From NCBI GenBank assembly GCA_027622905.1, contig JAQBVV010000016.1:1-38546 (forward strand): DNA of 38,546 nt, written 5' to 3'. Made by a program: the position numbers and the translations under genes. This stretch comes from Acidobacteriota bacterium (GTDB taxonomy: Bacteria > Acidobacteriota > Vicinamibacteria > Vicinamibacterales > UBA2999). Shown here piece after piece: positions 27,302-33,303 of the stretch. Position 1 is the first letter of the stretch. Each line of letters opens with the position of its first letter. The notes beneath the pieces are model-generated. The model saw only the letters and a program-made list of their open reading frames with translations. It made no database searches and was not told where the DNA came from.

Positions 27302-27526
27302 ATGGGAACCAAATCCGCAGTTGTCCACAGCGACCCGGAAATCATGGGCGGAACGCCCGTGTTTGTCGGAACGCGCGTGCCCTTTCAGACACTCCTTGAC
27401 TATCTCGAAGCGGGCGATCCCCTCTCAGAATTCCTCGAAGACTTTCCGACGGTAGGTCGGGAGCAAGCGGTGGCGGCTCTCGAAGAGGCCAAGGACGCCC
27501 TTCTTGCGCGTGCGCATTCTGCTTGA
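27302..27526 (+). CDS. DUF433 antitoxin-like protein
   Basis: This 74-residue protein shows the DUF433 pattern: HSDPEIMGGTPVFVGTRVPFQTLLDYLEAGDPLSEFLEDFPTV. This small helix-turn-helix-like family typically accompanies DUF5615 (PIN-like) genes as the presumed antitoxin. It overlaps the next gene by 23 bp, which couples the two. It is the first gene of a roughly 656-bp unit (27253-27908) bounded by two attC-like sites. Confidence 0.85.
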   Translation: MGTKSAVVHSDPEIMGGTPVFVGTRVPFQTLLDYLEAGDPLSEFLEDFPTVGREQAVAALEEAKDALLARAHSA

Positions 27527-27830
27527 CGAGTGCCTGCCGAAACGCTTGAAAGGCGATTTGGTCGGGTACGACGCACGAACGGTGCCCGAAATGGGCTGGG
27601 CGAGCAAGCGGAATGGCGAGTTGCTCACCCTGGCAGAGACGCAATTCGATGTGTTTCTGACAGTCTATCGCAATCTCTCATTTCAACAGAATATTGGTCG
27701 GTTCAAGATCGCGGTCGTGGTCATAGTAGCCAAGAGTAACAAACGCACTGACCTGCAACCATTGATCAAAGACGTGTTGGCGGCTCTGCCCACAGCAATA
27801 CCCGGCCACGTCACGAAAGTGGGTGCCTAA
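27504..27830 (+). CDS. DUF5615 PIN-like toxin candidate
   Basis: This 108-residue protein of the DUF5615 (PIN-like) family is the presumed RNase toxin partner of DUF433. The start RILLDECLPKRLKGDL carries the first acidic site (LLDE), and the FDVFLTVYRNLSFQQNI block is characteristic. Most relatives that I recall have Asp in this block (LT-x-D); here it is Tyr (LTVYRN), so catalytic activity may be lost or changed. The TAA stop abuts the left core of attC-like site 2 exactly, the usual arrangement for a gene cassette. Confidence 0.83.
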   Translation: MRVRILLDECLPKRLKGDLVGYDARTVPEMGWASKRNGELLTLAETQFDVFLTVYRNLSFQQNIGRFKIAVVVIVAKSNKRTDLQPLIKDVLAALPTAIPGHVTKVGA

Positions 27831-27914
27831 ACCTAACCAGGCGAGACCAGGCGCTGAACCCGACGGCCGCCGGTGCCCTCATGAGCGGCCGCTGGTGAGC
27901 GCCGGGTGTTAGAC
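27831..27914 (+). other. Integron attC-like site 2
   Basis: This 84-bp site starts at the base after the DUF5615 stop. The left core is ACCTAAC (27831-27837) and the right core GTTAGAC (27908-27914); CTAAC/GTTAG are complementary. The inner arms GGCGCTGAACC and GGTGAGCGCC, and CGGCCGC with GCGGCCG, pair with one or two extra bases, as in attC hairpins. CCAGGCG is duplicated near the left core (CCAGGCG-AGA-CCAGGCG). This is the clearer of the two sites. No integrase or attI is in the window. Confidence 0.72.
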
Positions 27915-27974
27915 CGTTCGTCCATCAGTTGAGACGAGTGTGGGGCTGAGGTTGGCGTCGAAGAGCAGCTTCAC
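27909..27974 (-). pseudogene. DUF5615 gene truncated at the attC-like site
   Basis: GTG at 27974 overlaps the stop of the minus-strand DUF433 gene as GTGA. The product begins MKLLFDANLSPTLV, the typical DUF5615 N-terminus, then diverges and ends after 21 codons. Its TAA is part of the right core of attC-like site 2 read on the other strand (GTCTAAC). About 80-90 codons of the toxin are missing, so the junction with the attC-like site is where the gene was cut. Confidence 0.75.
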
Positions 27975-28192
27975 GCCACCGAACTTACGCGACGCTCACG
28001 CGCGGCGGCGAAGGCAAGGCTGGCGCGAATATCCTCGGTGGCCAGATCCGGGAAGTCGCTCAGCAACTGCGCTTCGGTCATGCCACCAGCGAGATACTCC
28101 AGCACGTCGTAGACGGTGATGCGCGTGCCCTTGATGCACGGCTTACCACTACGGACGCCGGGATTGACGATGATTCGTTGCTCCCACTCCAT
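27971..28192 (-). CDS. DUF433 antitoxin-like protein, second copy, inverted
   Basis: This 73-residue protein (MEWEQRIIVNPGVRSGKPCI, then KGTRITVYDVLEYLAGGMTE) is a canonical DUF433 member. The ORF in the track (to 28699) extends upstream through repeats; ATG 28192 matches the start of the family. It is oriented opposite to the first DUF433-DUF5615 pair and is only distantly similar to it. It now lacks a functional partner because the DUF5615 gene behind it is truncated; an orphan antitoxin could still neutralise related toxins. Confidence 0.82.
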   Translation of the reverse strand: MEWEQRIIVNPGVRSGKPCIKGTRITVYDVLEYLAGGMTEAQLLSDFPDLATEDIRASLAFAAARERRVSSVA

Positions 28193-28241
28193 GGAGCCGA
28201 TTCTACTCCCTTCTTCTCGAGGCGCCGTTCCAATGCCGTTT

Positions 28242-28292
28242 GGTGGAAAGACACGGTTCTTCGCGTCGCTCGGCTTCTCCCGCGAGTACTCC
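28242..28292 (+). pseudogene. Short relic of a DUF6883 gene
   Basis: About 50 bp (GGTGGAAAGACACGGTTCTT to CGCGAGTACTCC) nearly duplicate the segment at 28577-28630 inside the DUF6883 gene, with about five differences. In that gene it encodes GGKARFFASLGFSREYP. No start or remaining frame is present, and it runs directly into repeat C3. It is the leftover of a second, lost DUF6883 copy or of a partial duplication. Confidence 0.6.
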
Positions 28293-28463
28293 CACGGAGG
28301 CCGCCGCGCACGACGAGCCGCGTAGAGGTCCAGTAGAGGGCCAGGTGTCGCGGCCGCGGGAGCCGGCATCTCGACTCCGCCGTCCGCACGGCACGCCCAC
28401 CCGGAGGCGCGAGGACTGGCATCTCTTTCGAATCGACAGCACTCTGGCGACCGCGTCGGCCGG
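28290..28463 (+). repeat. Repeat C, copy 3 (no element A, truncated both sides)
   Basis: It runs from TCCCACGGAGGCCGCCGCGC to GCGACCGCGTCGGCCGGG. It lacks the left 70 bp or so of copies 2 and 4 and the right-hand CTCCGCGAGACACCGGCTCC block. A short extra stretch (CAGTAGAGGGC) distinguishes it. The A insertion site is intact. It ends 29 bp before the DUF6883 start codon. Confidence 0.8.
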
Positions 28464-28492
28464 GTGATTCGACGTGGGACAATGCAGGCAAC

Positions 28493-28836
28493 GTGAAGCT
28501 CCGGAACGCTCAGCTTGCTGTCGTCGAACGTGGCAAGGTCCTCGACTATCTGCTGGATGAAGCCCACCCGGACAACGGTGGGAAGGCACGATTCTTCGCG
28601 TCGCTCGGCTTCTCCCGCGAGTATCCCGAGCGCCTGATGAGGGCCCTCCGGCAGGTCGCCGAACACGGCGAGGTCGCGAAAAGCGCGGCATCGGTGCATG
28701 GAGAGAATACGTTGTTGACGGCTGGTTGTCGGTGCACACTCAAGAGAGCCGGCAAAGGTCGGTCCGCACGGTTTGGATTATCGACCACGGCGGGGCGGCA
28801 CCGCGACTCGTGACCGCGTATCCTGGCAAGGAGTGA
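28493..28836 (+). pseudogene. DUF6883-family gene with a frameshift at an A run
   Basis: GTG 28493 opens KLRNAQLAVVERGKVLDYLLDEAHPD, continuing KARFFASLGFSREYPERLMRALRQVAEHGEVAK, the DUF6883 pattern. After the AAAA at 28679-28682 homology moves to another frame (EYVVDGWLSVHTQ, then SVRTVWIIDHGGAAPRLVTAY) and ends at TGA 28836. One extra A would restore a single frame of about 114 codons. This is a real frameshift, an assembly error or, less likely, programmed slippage. It is followed 8 bp later by a DUF4926 gene, a pairing seen often elsewhere. No function is established for either family. Confidence 0.72.
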
Positions 28837-28844
28837 CCATTCGA

Positions 28845-29078
28845 ATGATCAAGGAGCACGATCGAATCGTTCTGAACGAGCCCGTGCCCGGCGAAGGCCT
28901 CGAAGTTGGCGACGTCGGCACGGTGGTTCACGTTTACGCGGACGGGAAGGCGTTCGAGGTCGAGTTCACGACACTCGACGGTAAGACCGCCGCCGTCGCA
29001 ACCGTGGAAGCACTCGCGGTCCGGCCGGTCACCGGTCACGAGATCACGCACTCTCGCGAGCTGACGGACGCCAGATGA
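28845..29078 (+). CDS. DUF4926 protein
   Basis: This 77-residue protein starts MIKEHDRIVLNEPVPGEGLE, followed by VGDVGTVVHVYADGKAFEVEF and ATVEALAVRPVTGHEI, the DUF4926 signature of a small all-beta protein. The ORF track start at 28773 lies in the preceding gene; ATG 28845 is the family start. GTDs in this family accompany DUF6883, and the pair has the size and coupling of a toxin-antitoxin module, but that role is inference. Its TGA stop lies inside the first bases of repeat C4, the same arrangement as mazF with C2. Confidence 0.82.
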   Translation: MIKEHDRIVLNEPVPGEGLEVGDVGTVVHVYADGKAFEVEFTTLDGKTAAVATVEALAVRPVTGHEITHSRELTDAR

Positions 29079-29317
29079 ATCGCCGTTGAACTGGGAGACG
29101 GTCTTTCAGCCATCATGACCGCCGGTCGCTCCCAAGGAGGCCGCCGCTCACAACGAGCCGCGTAGAGGTCCAAGTGTCACGGCCGCAGGAAGCCGGCATC
29201 TCGACTCCGCCAGCCGCACGGCACGCCCACCCGGAGGCGCGAGGCCTGGAACCGTTTTCGAATCGACATCTCCCTGGCGACCGCGTCGGCCGGCTACGCG
29301 AGACACCGGCTCCCGCG
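29069..29317 (+). repeat. Repeat C, copy 4 (uninterrupted, nearly full length)
   Basis: It begins CGCCAGATGAATCGCCGTTG, overlapping the DUF4926 stop, and runs through GACGGTCTTTCAGCC, CAAGGAGGCCGCCGCTCAC and the shared core to GAGACACCGGCTCCCGCG. At about 249 bp without insertions it is the reference copy. It reads GTCGGCCGGCTACGCGAG straight across the position where copies 1 and 2 carry element A. The 75 bp between it and rfbA hold nothing recognisable. Confidence 0.85.
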
Positions 29318-29393
29318 GCAGCGGTCGCGAGCTGCGCTGTCCTTCTGCGTCCCTCATCGAGGCGCAGTGGGAGGCGTGGGAAGCGATCGCGCC

Positions 29394-30278
29394 TCAGTCC
29401 GCCTCGGTCTCCTTGAGCAGGCTCAACAGGTACTGCCCGTAGCCGTTCTGTTCGTAGGGCGTGGTGAGAGCCCGCAGTGCGTCAGCATCGATCCACCGCT
29501 TGCGGAAGGCGATCTCCTCGGGGCACGCGATCTTGAGTCCCTGCCTGCGCTCCACGGTCCGGACGAACTGATTGGCCTCGATCAGGCTTTCGTGGGTGCC
29601 CGTGTCGAGCCAGGCGAAGCCCCGTCCCATCACTTCCACCGCGAGCGATTTCTTGTTCAGGTAGACCCGGTTGAGGTCGGTGATCTCGAGTTCGCCCCGC
29701 GGCGACCGCTCAAGGCTCCTGGTGTACTCCACGGCGTGCTCATCGTAGAAATACAGCCCCGTCACGGCGTAGTTCGATCTGGGCTTCTGCGGCTTCTCTT
29801 CCAGGCTGACGACCCGCCCCTGCCGATCGAACTCTGCGACGCCGTATCGTTCCGGGTCGTGCACGTGGTAGGCGAAGACCGTGGCGCCAATCGCCCTGTC
29901 CGACGCCGACGCCAGAAGCCGTTGGAGTTCGTGCCCGTAAAAGATGTTGTCGCCCAGCACCAGCGCCGACGGGTGCTGCCCCACGAACGAATCTCCGATG
30001 ACGAACGCCTCCGCGAGTCCGCCGGGCGACGGCTGCACGCGATAGCTCAGGTTCAGCCCCCACTGCGACCCGTCCTTCAGCAGTTCTTCGAACATCGGGA
30101 GATCGCGGGGCGTGGAGATGATCAGAATCTCCCTGATGTCGGCCAGCATCAGGGTCGACAGCGGGTAGTAGATCATCGGCTTGTCGAACACCGGCAACAG
30201 CTGCTTCGACACGGCGAGGGTTGCCGGATGGAGTCGCGTGCCGGCCCCGCCAGCCAGGATGATGCCCTTGCGTGTCAT
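29394..30278 (-). CDS. rfbA: Glucose-1-phosphate thymidylyltransferase
   Basis: RfbA (RmlA) makes dTDP-glucose, the first step of dTDP-rhamnose synthesis. The 294-residue protein has the nucleotidyltransferase signature [22 protein letters not shown] near the N-terminus, [11 protein letters not shown], and the [20 protein letters not shown] and [11 protein letters not shown] blocks of the family. Length is normal. It is the last gene of a minus-strand group with rfbC; rfbB and rfbD are not in the window, so the rest of the pathway must be elsewhere. The accessory island begins right after its stop codon. Confidence 0.96.
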   Translation of the reverse strand: MTRKGIILAGGAGTRLHPATLAVSKQLLPVFDKPMIYYPLSTLMLADIREILIISTPRDLPMFEELLKDGSQWGLNLSYRVQPSPGGLAEAFVIGDSFVGQHPSALVLGDNIFYGHELQRLLASASDRAIGATVFAYHVHDPERYGVAEFDRQGRVVSLEEKPQKPRSNYAVTGLYFYDEHAVEYTRSLERSPRGELEITDLNRVYLNKKSLAVEVMGRGFAWLDTGTHESLIEANQFVRTVERRQGLKIACPEEIAFRKRWIDADALRALTTPYEQNGYGQYLLSLLKETEAD

Positions 30279-30323
30279 GTCGTGCTCTCCGAACCGATCG
30301 CGCGTCTCAGCAGGGCTTCCACG

Positions 30324-31094
30324 TCAGCCGGTCTTTCGCGTTTCAAACCAGCGGCGCAACGAAGCCGGGGTTTCACCGGAACGTCGCCCGGCGAGCAGGC
30401 CTTCCACGCTGACGTCCTCGTCCAGTTCGGGCCAATGCAGGCCCTCACCCTCACCGATAATCCGCCAGTGCGCTCGTGCCTCGTTCGTACCATGTGCAAG
30501 CCGCGGGTACCAGCTGAGGGGAACCGCAATGGTCCGACTATCGATGAGATCGACCACGAGTGCGTCGCCGGTAATCGAGACGCGCTGCGCCCGACCTTCG
30601 GTCATAGCAATCCGTGACGATGAGGTACTTTGCCCTTGTCGGCCAGCAAGGACCAAAAGCTCATTGTCCCCTTTCGCGACCACCAGCACGACACTCCCGA
30701 TTGGCACGTGCTTTGGGACCAGCTCCCTGATCCGACGCACGAGGCGCCAGTAGTCAATTTTCTGCTGAAACGCCTCGCGAGCGTCTGACGACAGCTGGGC
30801 AGAAAAGAAGTCGCACAAGAGAGACCGGAGTTCTTCGTCTCGTCTCGCGATATCGCGTCTTATTGCGTCGAGCAGGACGTCACCGCTCGCCTCTTGATCC
30901 CCCTCTTTAATGGCGGCCGTCTTGGTCACCGACCGTGGGGCGGGCGGTTTGCCAGGCCTCTTCGCAGAAACCTTGAGCTTGCTGCGATGACTGGATCCAT
31001 TCTCCAGTCCCACCTCCTCGGCCGCCGTTGGGCTGGCCAGCAATTTGCCTGCTGGGGCATCGGCAGTTCGACGTACCAAACTTTTTCTACTCAT
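30324..31094 (-). CDS. Chimeric ORF: glycan-cluster domain fragment fused to DUF2442
   Basis: This 256-residue ORF has a basic, low-complexity N-terminus (1-65), a helical stretch, then YWRLVRRIRELVPKHVPIG and VVLVVAKGDNELLVLAGR (about 112-150), resembling part of the uncharacterised domain in the neighbouring 205-aa ORF. From about residue 165 it is a complete DUF2442 domain (RVSITGDALVVDLIDSR, PLSWYPRLAHGT, GLHWPELDEDVSVEGLLAG). An internal ATG at 30605 would give a free-standing 93-aa DUF2442 protein, the usual form of this antitoxin-like family. The start overlaps the rfbC stop (ATGA). Whether the fusion protein is functional is unknown. Confidence 0.6.
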   Translation of the reverse strand: MSRKSLVRRTADAPAGKLLASPTAAEEVGLENGSSHRSKLKVSAKRPGKPPAPRSVTKTAAIKEGDQEASGDVLLDAIRRDIARRDEELRSLLCDFFSAQLSSDAREAFQQKIDYWRLVRRIRELVPKHVPIGSVVLVVAKGDNELLVLAGRQGQSTSSSRIAMTEGRAQRVSITGDALVVDLIDSRTIAVPLSWYPRLAHGTNEARAHWRIIGEGEGLHWPELDEDVSVEGLLAGRRSGETPASLRRWFETRKTG

Positions 31095-31753
31095 TTCTCG
31101 CCCTTCGTGCCAATGTCGGTCGTCGCGGTCGACGACGGCACCACATCCGGTAACGCAGCTCTGAACTCACCAAAACTCGCCAACCGCCGATCGCGTTCGG
31201 AAACGGTGGGCTGTCCAATCGGCCATCGGATCGCAAGGTCGGGGTCGCTCCAACGGATGCCGTCTTCCGTCGCGGGGTTGTACGGGACGTCCACCTTATA
31301 GAGAATATCGGCCGGTTCGTCTCCAAGGACACAGAAACCGTGCGCGAATCCCTCCGGTATCCAGAGGAGCCTGCCGTTGGTGTCGCTGAGTTCGAGTCCG
31401 ACGTGCCGCCCAAAGGTGGGCGAATCCGGCCTGATGTCCACGACGACATCCCAGATTCGCCCCCGGACGACGCCGACGAGCTTCCGCTGCCACGGTGACT
31501 GCTGATAATGGAGTCCGCGCAACACACCCGGCGCCGAGCGCGAGTGGTTGTCCTGAACAAAGGTGGTCGGCAATCCGTGAGCGTCGAACGCGTCCGTTCG
31601 ATATCGCTCGACGAAGAATCCGCGCGCGTCTCCCCAGACCTTGAGTTCGATCAGGCGCAGCCCATCGAGGTCGAGCGGCGTGACGCGAATCCCGCCGGGG
31701 GGACTCTCATCCTCTGGAGGAACCGCGCCTTGCGATTGCTTCGCGACCGCCAT
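31091..31753 (-). CDS. rfbC: dTDP-4-dehydrorhamnose 3,5-epimerase (start revised)
   Basis: RfbC (RmlC) epimerises dTDP-4-keto-6-deoxyglucose at C3 and C5 on the way to dTDP-rhamnose. The cupin core shows GDARGFFVERYRTDAF, the active-site His in RGLHYQ, the Asp in VVVDIRPDSPTFG, and WIPEGFAHGFCVL. The ORF track start (31789) lies inside the upstream gene; ATG 31753 (MAVAKQSQG) lies 2 nt after that gene's TAG and is preceded by GAGAG, giving 220 residues. An N-terminal extension of about 20 residues and a C-terminal tail after the cupin make it longer than the typical 180-190. Confidence 0.92.
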   Translation of the reverse strand: MAVAKQSQGAVPPEDESPPGGIRVTPLDLDGLRLIELKVWGDARGFFVERYRTDAFDAHGLPTTFVQDNHSRSAPGVLRGLHYQQSPWQRKLVGVVRGRIWDVVVDIRPDSPTFGRHVGLELSDTNGRLLWIPEGFAHGFCVLGDEPADILYKVDVPYNPATEDGIRWSDPDLAIRWPIGQPTVSERDRRLASFGEFRAALPDVVPSSTATTDIGTKGEK

Positions 31754-31755
31754 AC

Positions 31756-32373
31756 CTACTCTCTCGACTCCCCACGTTGCTGGTCCCAATCACCTGCCGA
31801 CACCGCACTGCCCTCGCGCTCGGGCTGGTCCGGCCGCAGGTCGAAAATGGCGCACGAGTCCTCGTCGCGCGCAAGCGGCCGATAACGCGTCAGGAGATGT
31901 TCGCCGAACGCCTGGTAGTATTCCAGCCACCACACCGTTGTCGACGGCACGACGACAAATTCGGCGCCTTTCGCTCGCAGTCGTTCCAGTTCGTCAATGC
32001 ACGCGGCGCTGTCTGCCGGGTAGTGACCGGCGTAGCCCCCGTCCTGATCCTGCGGGAAGTGCCACGCGCGACGGCCCGCCAGATCGAGCAGATCGTCGTC
32101 GCCCTTGCTTACTACCAGTACGGTCGCGTCGGTCGGCACCGCATCGGAAACCGTCCGCCGAATGCGCTCGACCAACGCGGCGTATCCTGATCGGGCTCGC
32201 CGTGTGTGGGGCTGCACCCGTTCGGGAGACGGAAACTGTCCACGGTCCCCATTGGGCGCAAAGGTGCCGTATGCGACCCCCTTCACGAGGAAGCGTTGTT
32301 CGCCACAGCGCAGGAACTTCCCGTCTGGAAGTGCGCGCGAGGCAGTCTGACCACACAAGGCGATCGACGACAA
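31756..32373 (-). CDS. Chimeric ORF: glycosidase-type N-terminal scrap plus glycan-cluster domain
   Basis: This 205-residue ORF starts with TTG. Residues about 15-55 (GKFLRCGEQRFLVKGVAYGT, then FAPNGDRGQFPSPERV) resemble the first strand and loop of a TIM-barrel glycoside-hydrolase domain that precedes glycosyltransferases in related bacteria, but the barrel is missing. Residues about 68-185 (YAALVERIRRTVSDAVPTDA, VLVVSKGDDDLLDL, WHFPQDQDGGYAGHYPADSA, WWLEYYQAFGEHLLTRY) form an intact uncharacterised domain that I associate with polysaccharide gene clusters. It looks like an internal deletion of a larger gene. It is first in the rfb operon here. Confidence 0.5.
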   Translation of the reverse strand: MSSIALCGQTASRALPDGKFLRCGEQRFLVKGVAYGTFAPNGDRGQFPSPERVQPHTRRARSGYAALVERIRRTVSDAVPTDATVLVVSKGDDDLLDLAGRRAWHFPQDQDGGYAGHYPADSAACIDELERLRAKGAEFVVVPSTTVWWLEYYQAFGEHLLTRYRPLARDEDSCAIFDLRPDQPEREGSAVSAGDWDQQRGESRE

Positions 32374-32560
32374 GATACGGCTGGCCTCTCTTTTTCACGT
32401 CAGGCGGGGGGTCCTGCGAATTAAAGTCCTAGAAAGTCCTTCAGACTACGACCACAAGATTAAAGTGTGCAACGTCCTTCTATCGCGTGTCAATGCCCAA
32501 AAGTGTAATTTCAATAACGATTTAGCTCCATTTACCGTCTTGGTCTGGCTGTCGAGGGCG
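32374..32560 (-). other. AT-richer upstream region of the rfb operon
   Basis: These 187 bp lie between coaE and the first rfb-operon gene and are clearly less GC-rich than the flanks. On the minus strand there is a perfect TTGACA (32494-32489) and AT-rich sequence downstream of it, but no -10 at 16-18 bp, so the promoter is only suspected. AAAGTCCT occurs twice close together (near 32420). No ORF is supported. Confidence 0.35.
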
Positions 32561-33169
32561 CTACGGGAAGAGCACGCCAAACAACCTCGTTACCTGCCTG
32601 TCAGTTTCCTCGTAGTCGCCATCGGTCGAAATCACGTAGTTCGCGCGGCGCACCTTTTCGTGAATAGGCAACTGCACGCCGATCCGCAGTCGTGCCTCTG
32701 CATCAGACATGCCATCTCGCGCTATCAAACGACGAATCTGCGTGGCCGGATCGCACGCGACCACGATGACGGCGTCGAAATCACGATCCCGGCCCACTTC
32801 ATACAAAAGCGGAATATCGGCGATCGCGCAGGGGAACTGCTCTGCGTCCAGGGATGCAAACCACCGATCGGTGGCCCGTCGAACCTCGGGGTGCACGATC
32901 GCCTCCAGCGCCAATCTCGACTCCGGGTCGGCAAACACGATGTCAGCGAGGCGCTGGCGGTCGAGGGTCCCGTCCGGGTGCAGCACATGCCGGCCAAAGC
33001 GAGCCACGACCGAGGCCAGACCCGCCGTGCCAGGAGCCACGGCGTCGCGCGCCAACGCATCGGCATCAATGGTGGGAACGCCGAGCGCCTCGAATCGCGC
33101 TCGCACGTAGCTCTTCCCTGTAGCGATTCCGCCCGTCAGGGCGACGCGTCTGACGTCTGCGCGATCCAC
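32561..33169 (-). CDS. coaE: Dephospho-CoA kinase
   Basis: CoaE phosphorylates the 3'-hydroxyl of dephospho-CoA, the last step of CoA synthesis. The 202-residue protein has the P-loop GGIATGKS at residues 13-20, the IDADALARDAVAPGT block and the lid/CoA region (HPEVRRATDRWF, IPLLYEVGRDRDFD, RLIARDGMSDAEARLRI). Length is normal. The following 134 bp towards folD contain nothing recognisable. Confidence 0.95.
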   Translation of the reverse strand: MDRADVRRVALTGGIATGKSYVRARFEALGVPTIDADALARDAVAPGTAGLASVVARFGRHVLHPDGTLDRQRLADIVFADPESRLALEAIVHPEVRRATDRWFASLDAEQFPCAIADIPLLYEVGRDRDFDAVIVVACDPATQIRRLIARDGMSDAEARLRIGVQLPIHEKVRRANYVISTDGDYEETDRQVTRLFGVLFP

Positions 33170-33303
33170 GTCCCGCCTCCCCCGATAGGTCCCGCTAGTT
33201 CCCGCAGAGACCCAGCGCGGATTTCACGTGCGCGTAACGGACCGTCGAGGCGCCCCCCTGGCAGGAGTGGACTGCCTGCGGTTCCGGTGCCGGAGCTACG
33301 CGC

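Noticed and set aside
28193-28699. N-terminal extension of the inverted DUF433 ORF to 242 aa
   Set aside because: The extra 169 residues translate repeat C3 and the antisense of DUF6883 sequence; the family start is ATG 28192.
29085-29091. GTTGAAC in repeat C4 as an attC core
   Set aside because: It fits GTTRRRY, but what precedes it is DUF4926 coding sequence with no hairpin, and the motif is not kept in copy C2.
25609-29317. Repeat C as a CRISPR-like array
   Set aside because: Copies are about 250 bp, irregularly spaced by 0.5-1.5 kb with genes between them; no short regular repeats or spacers.
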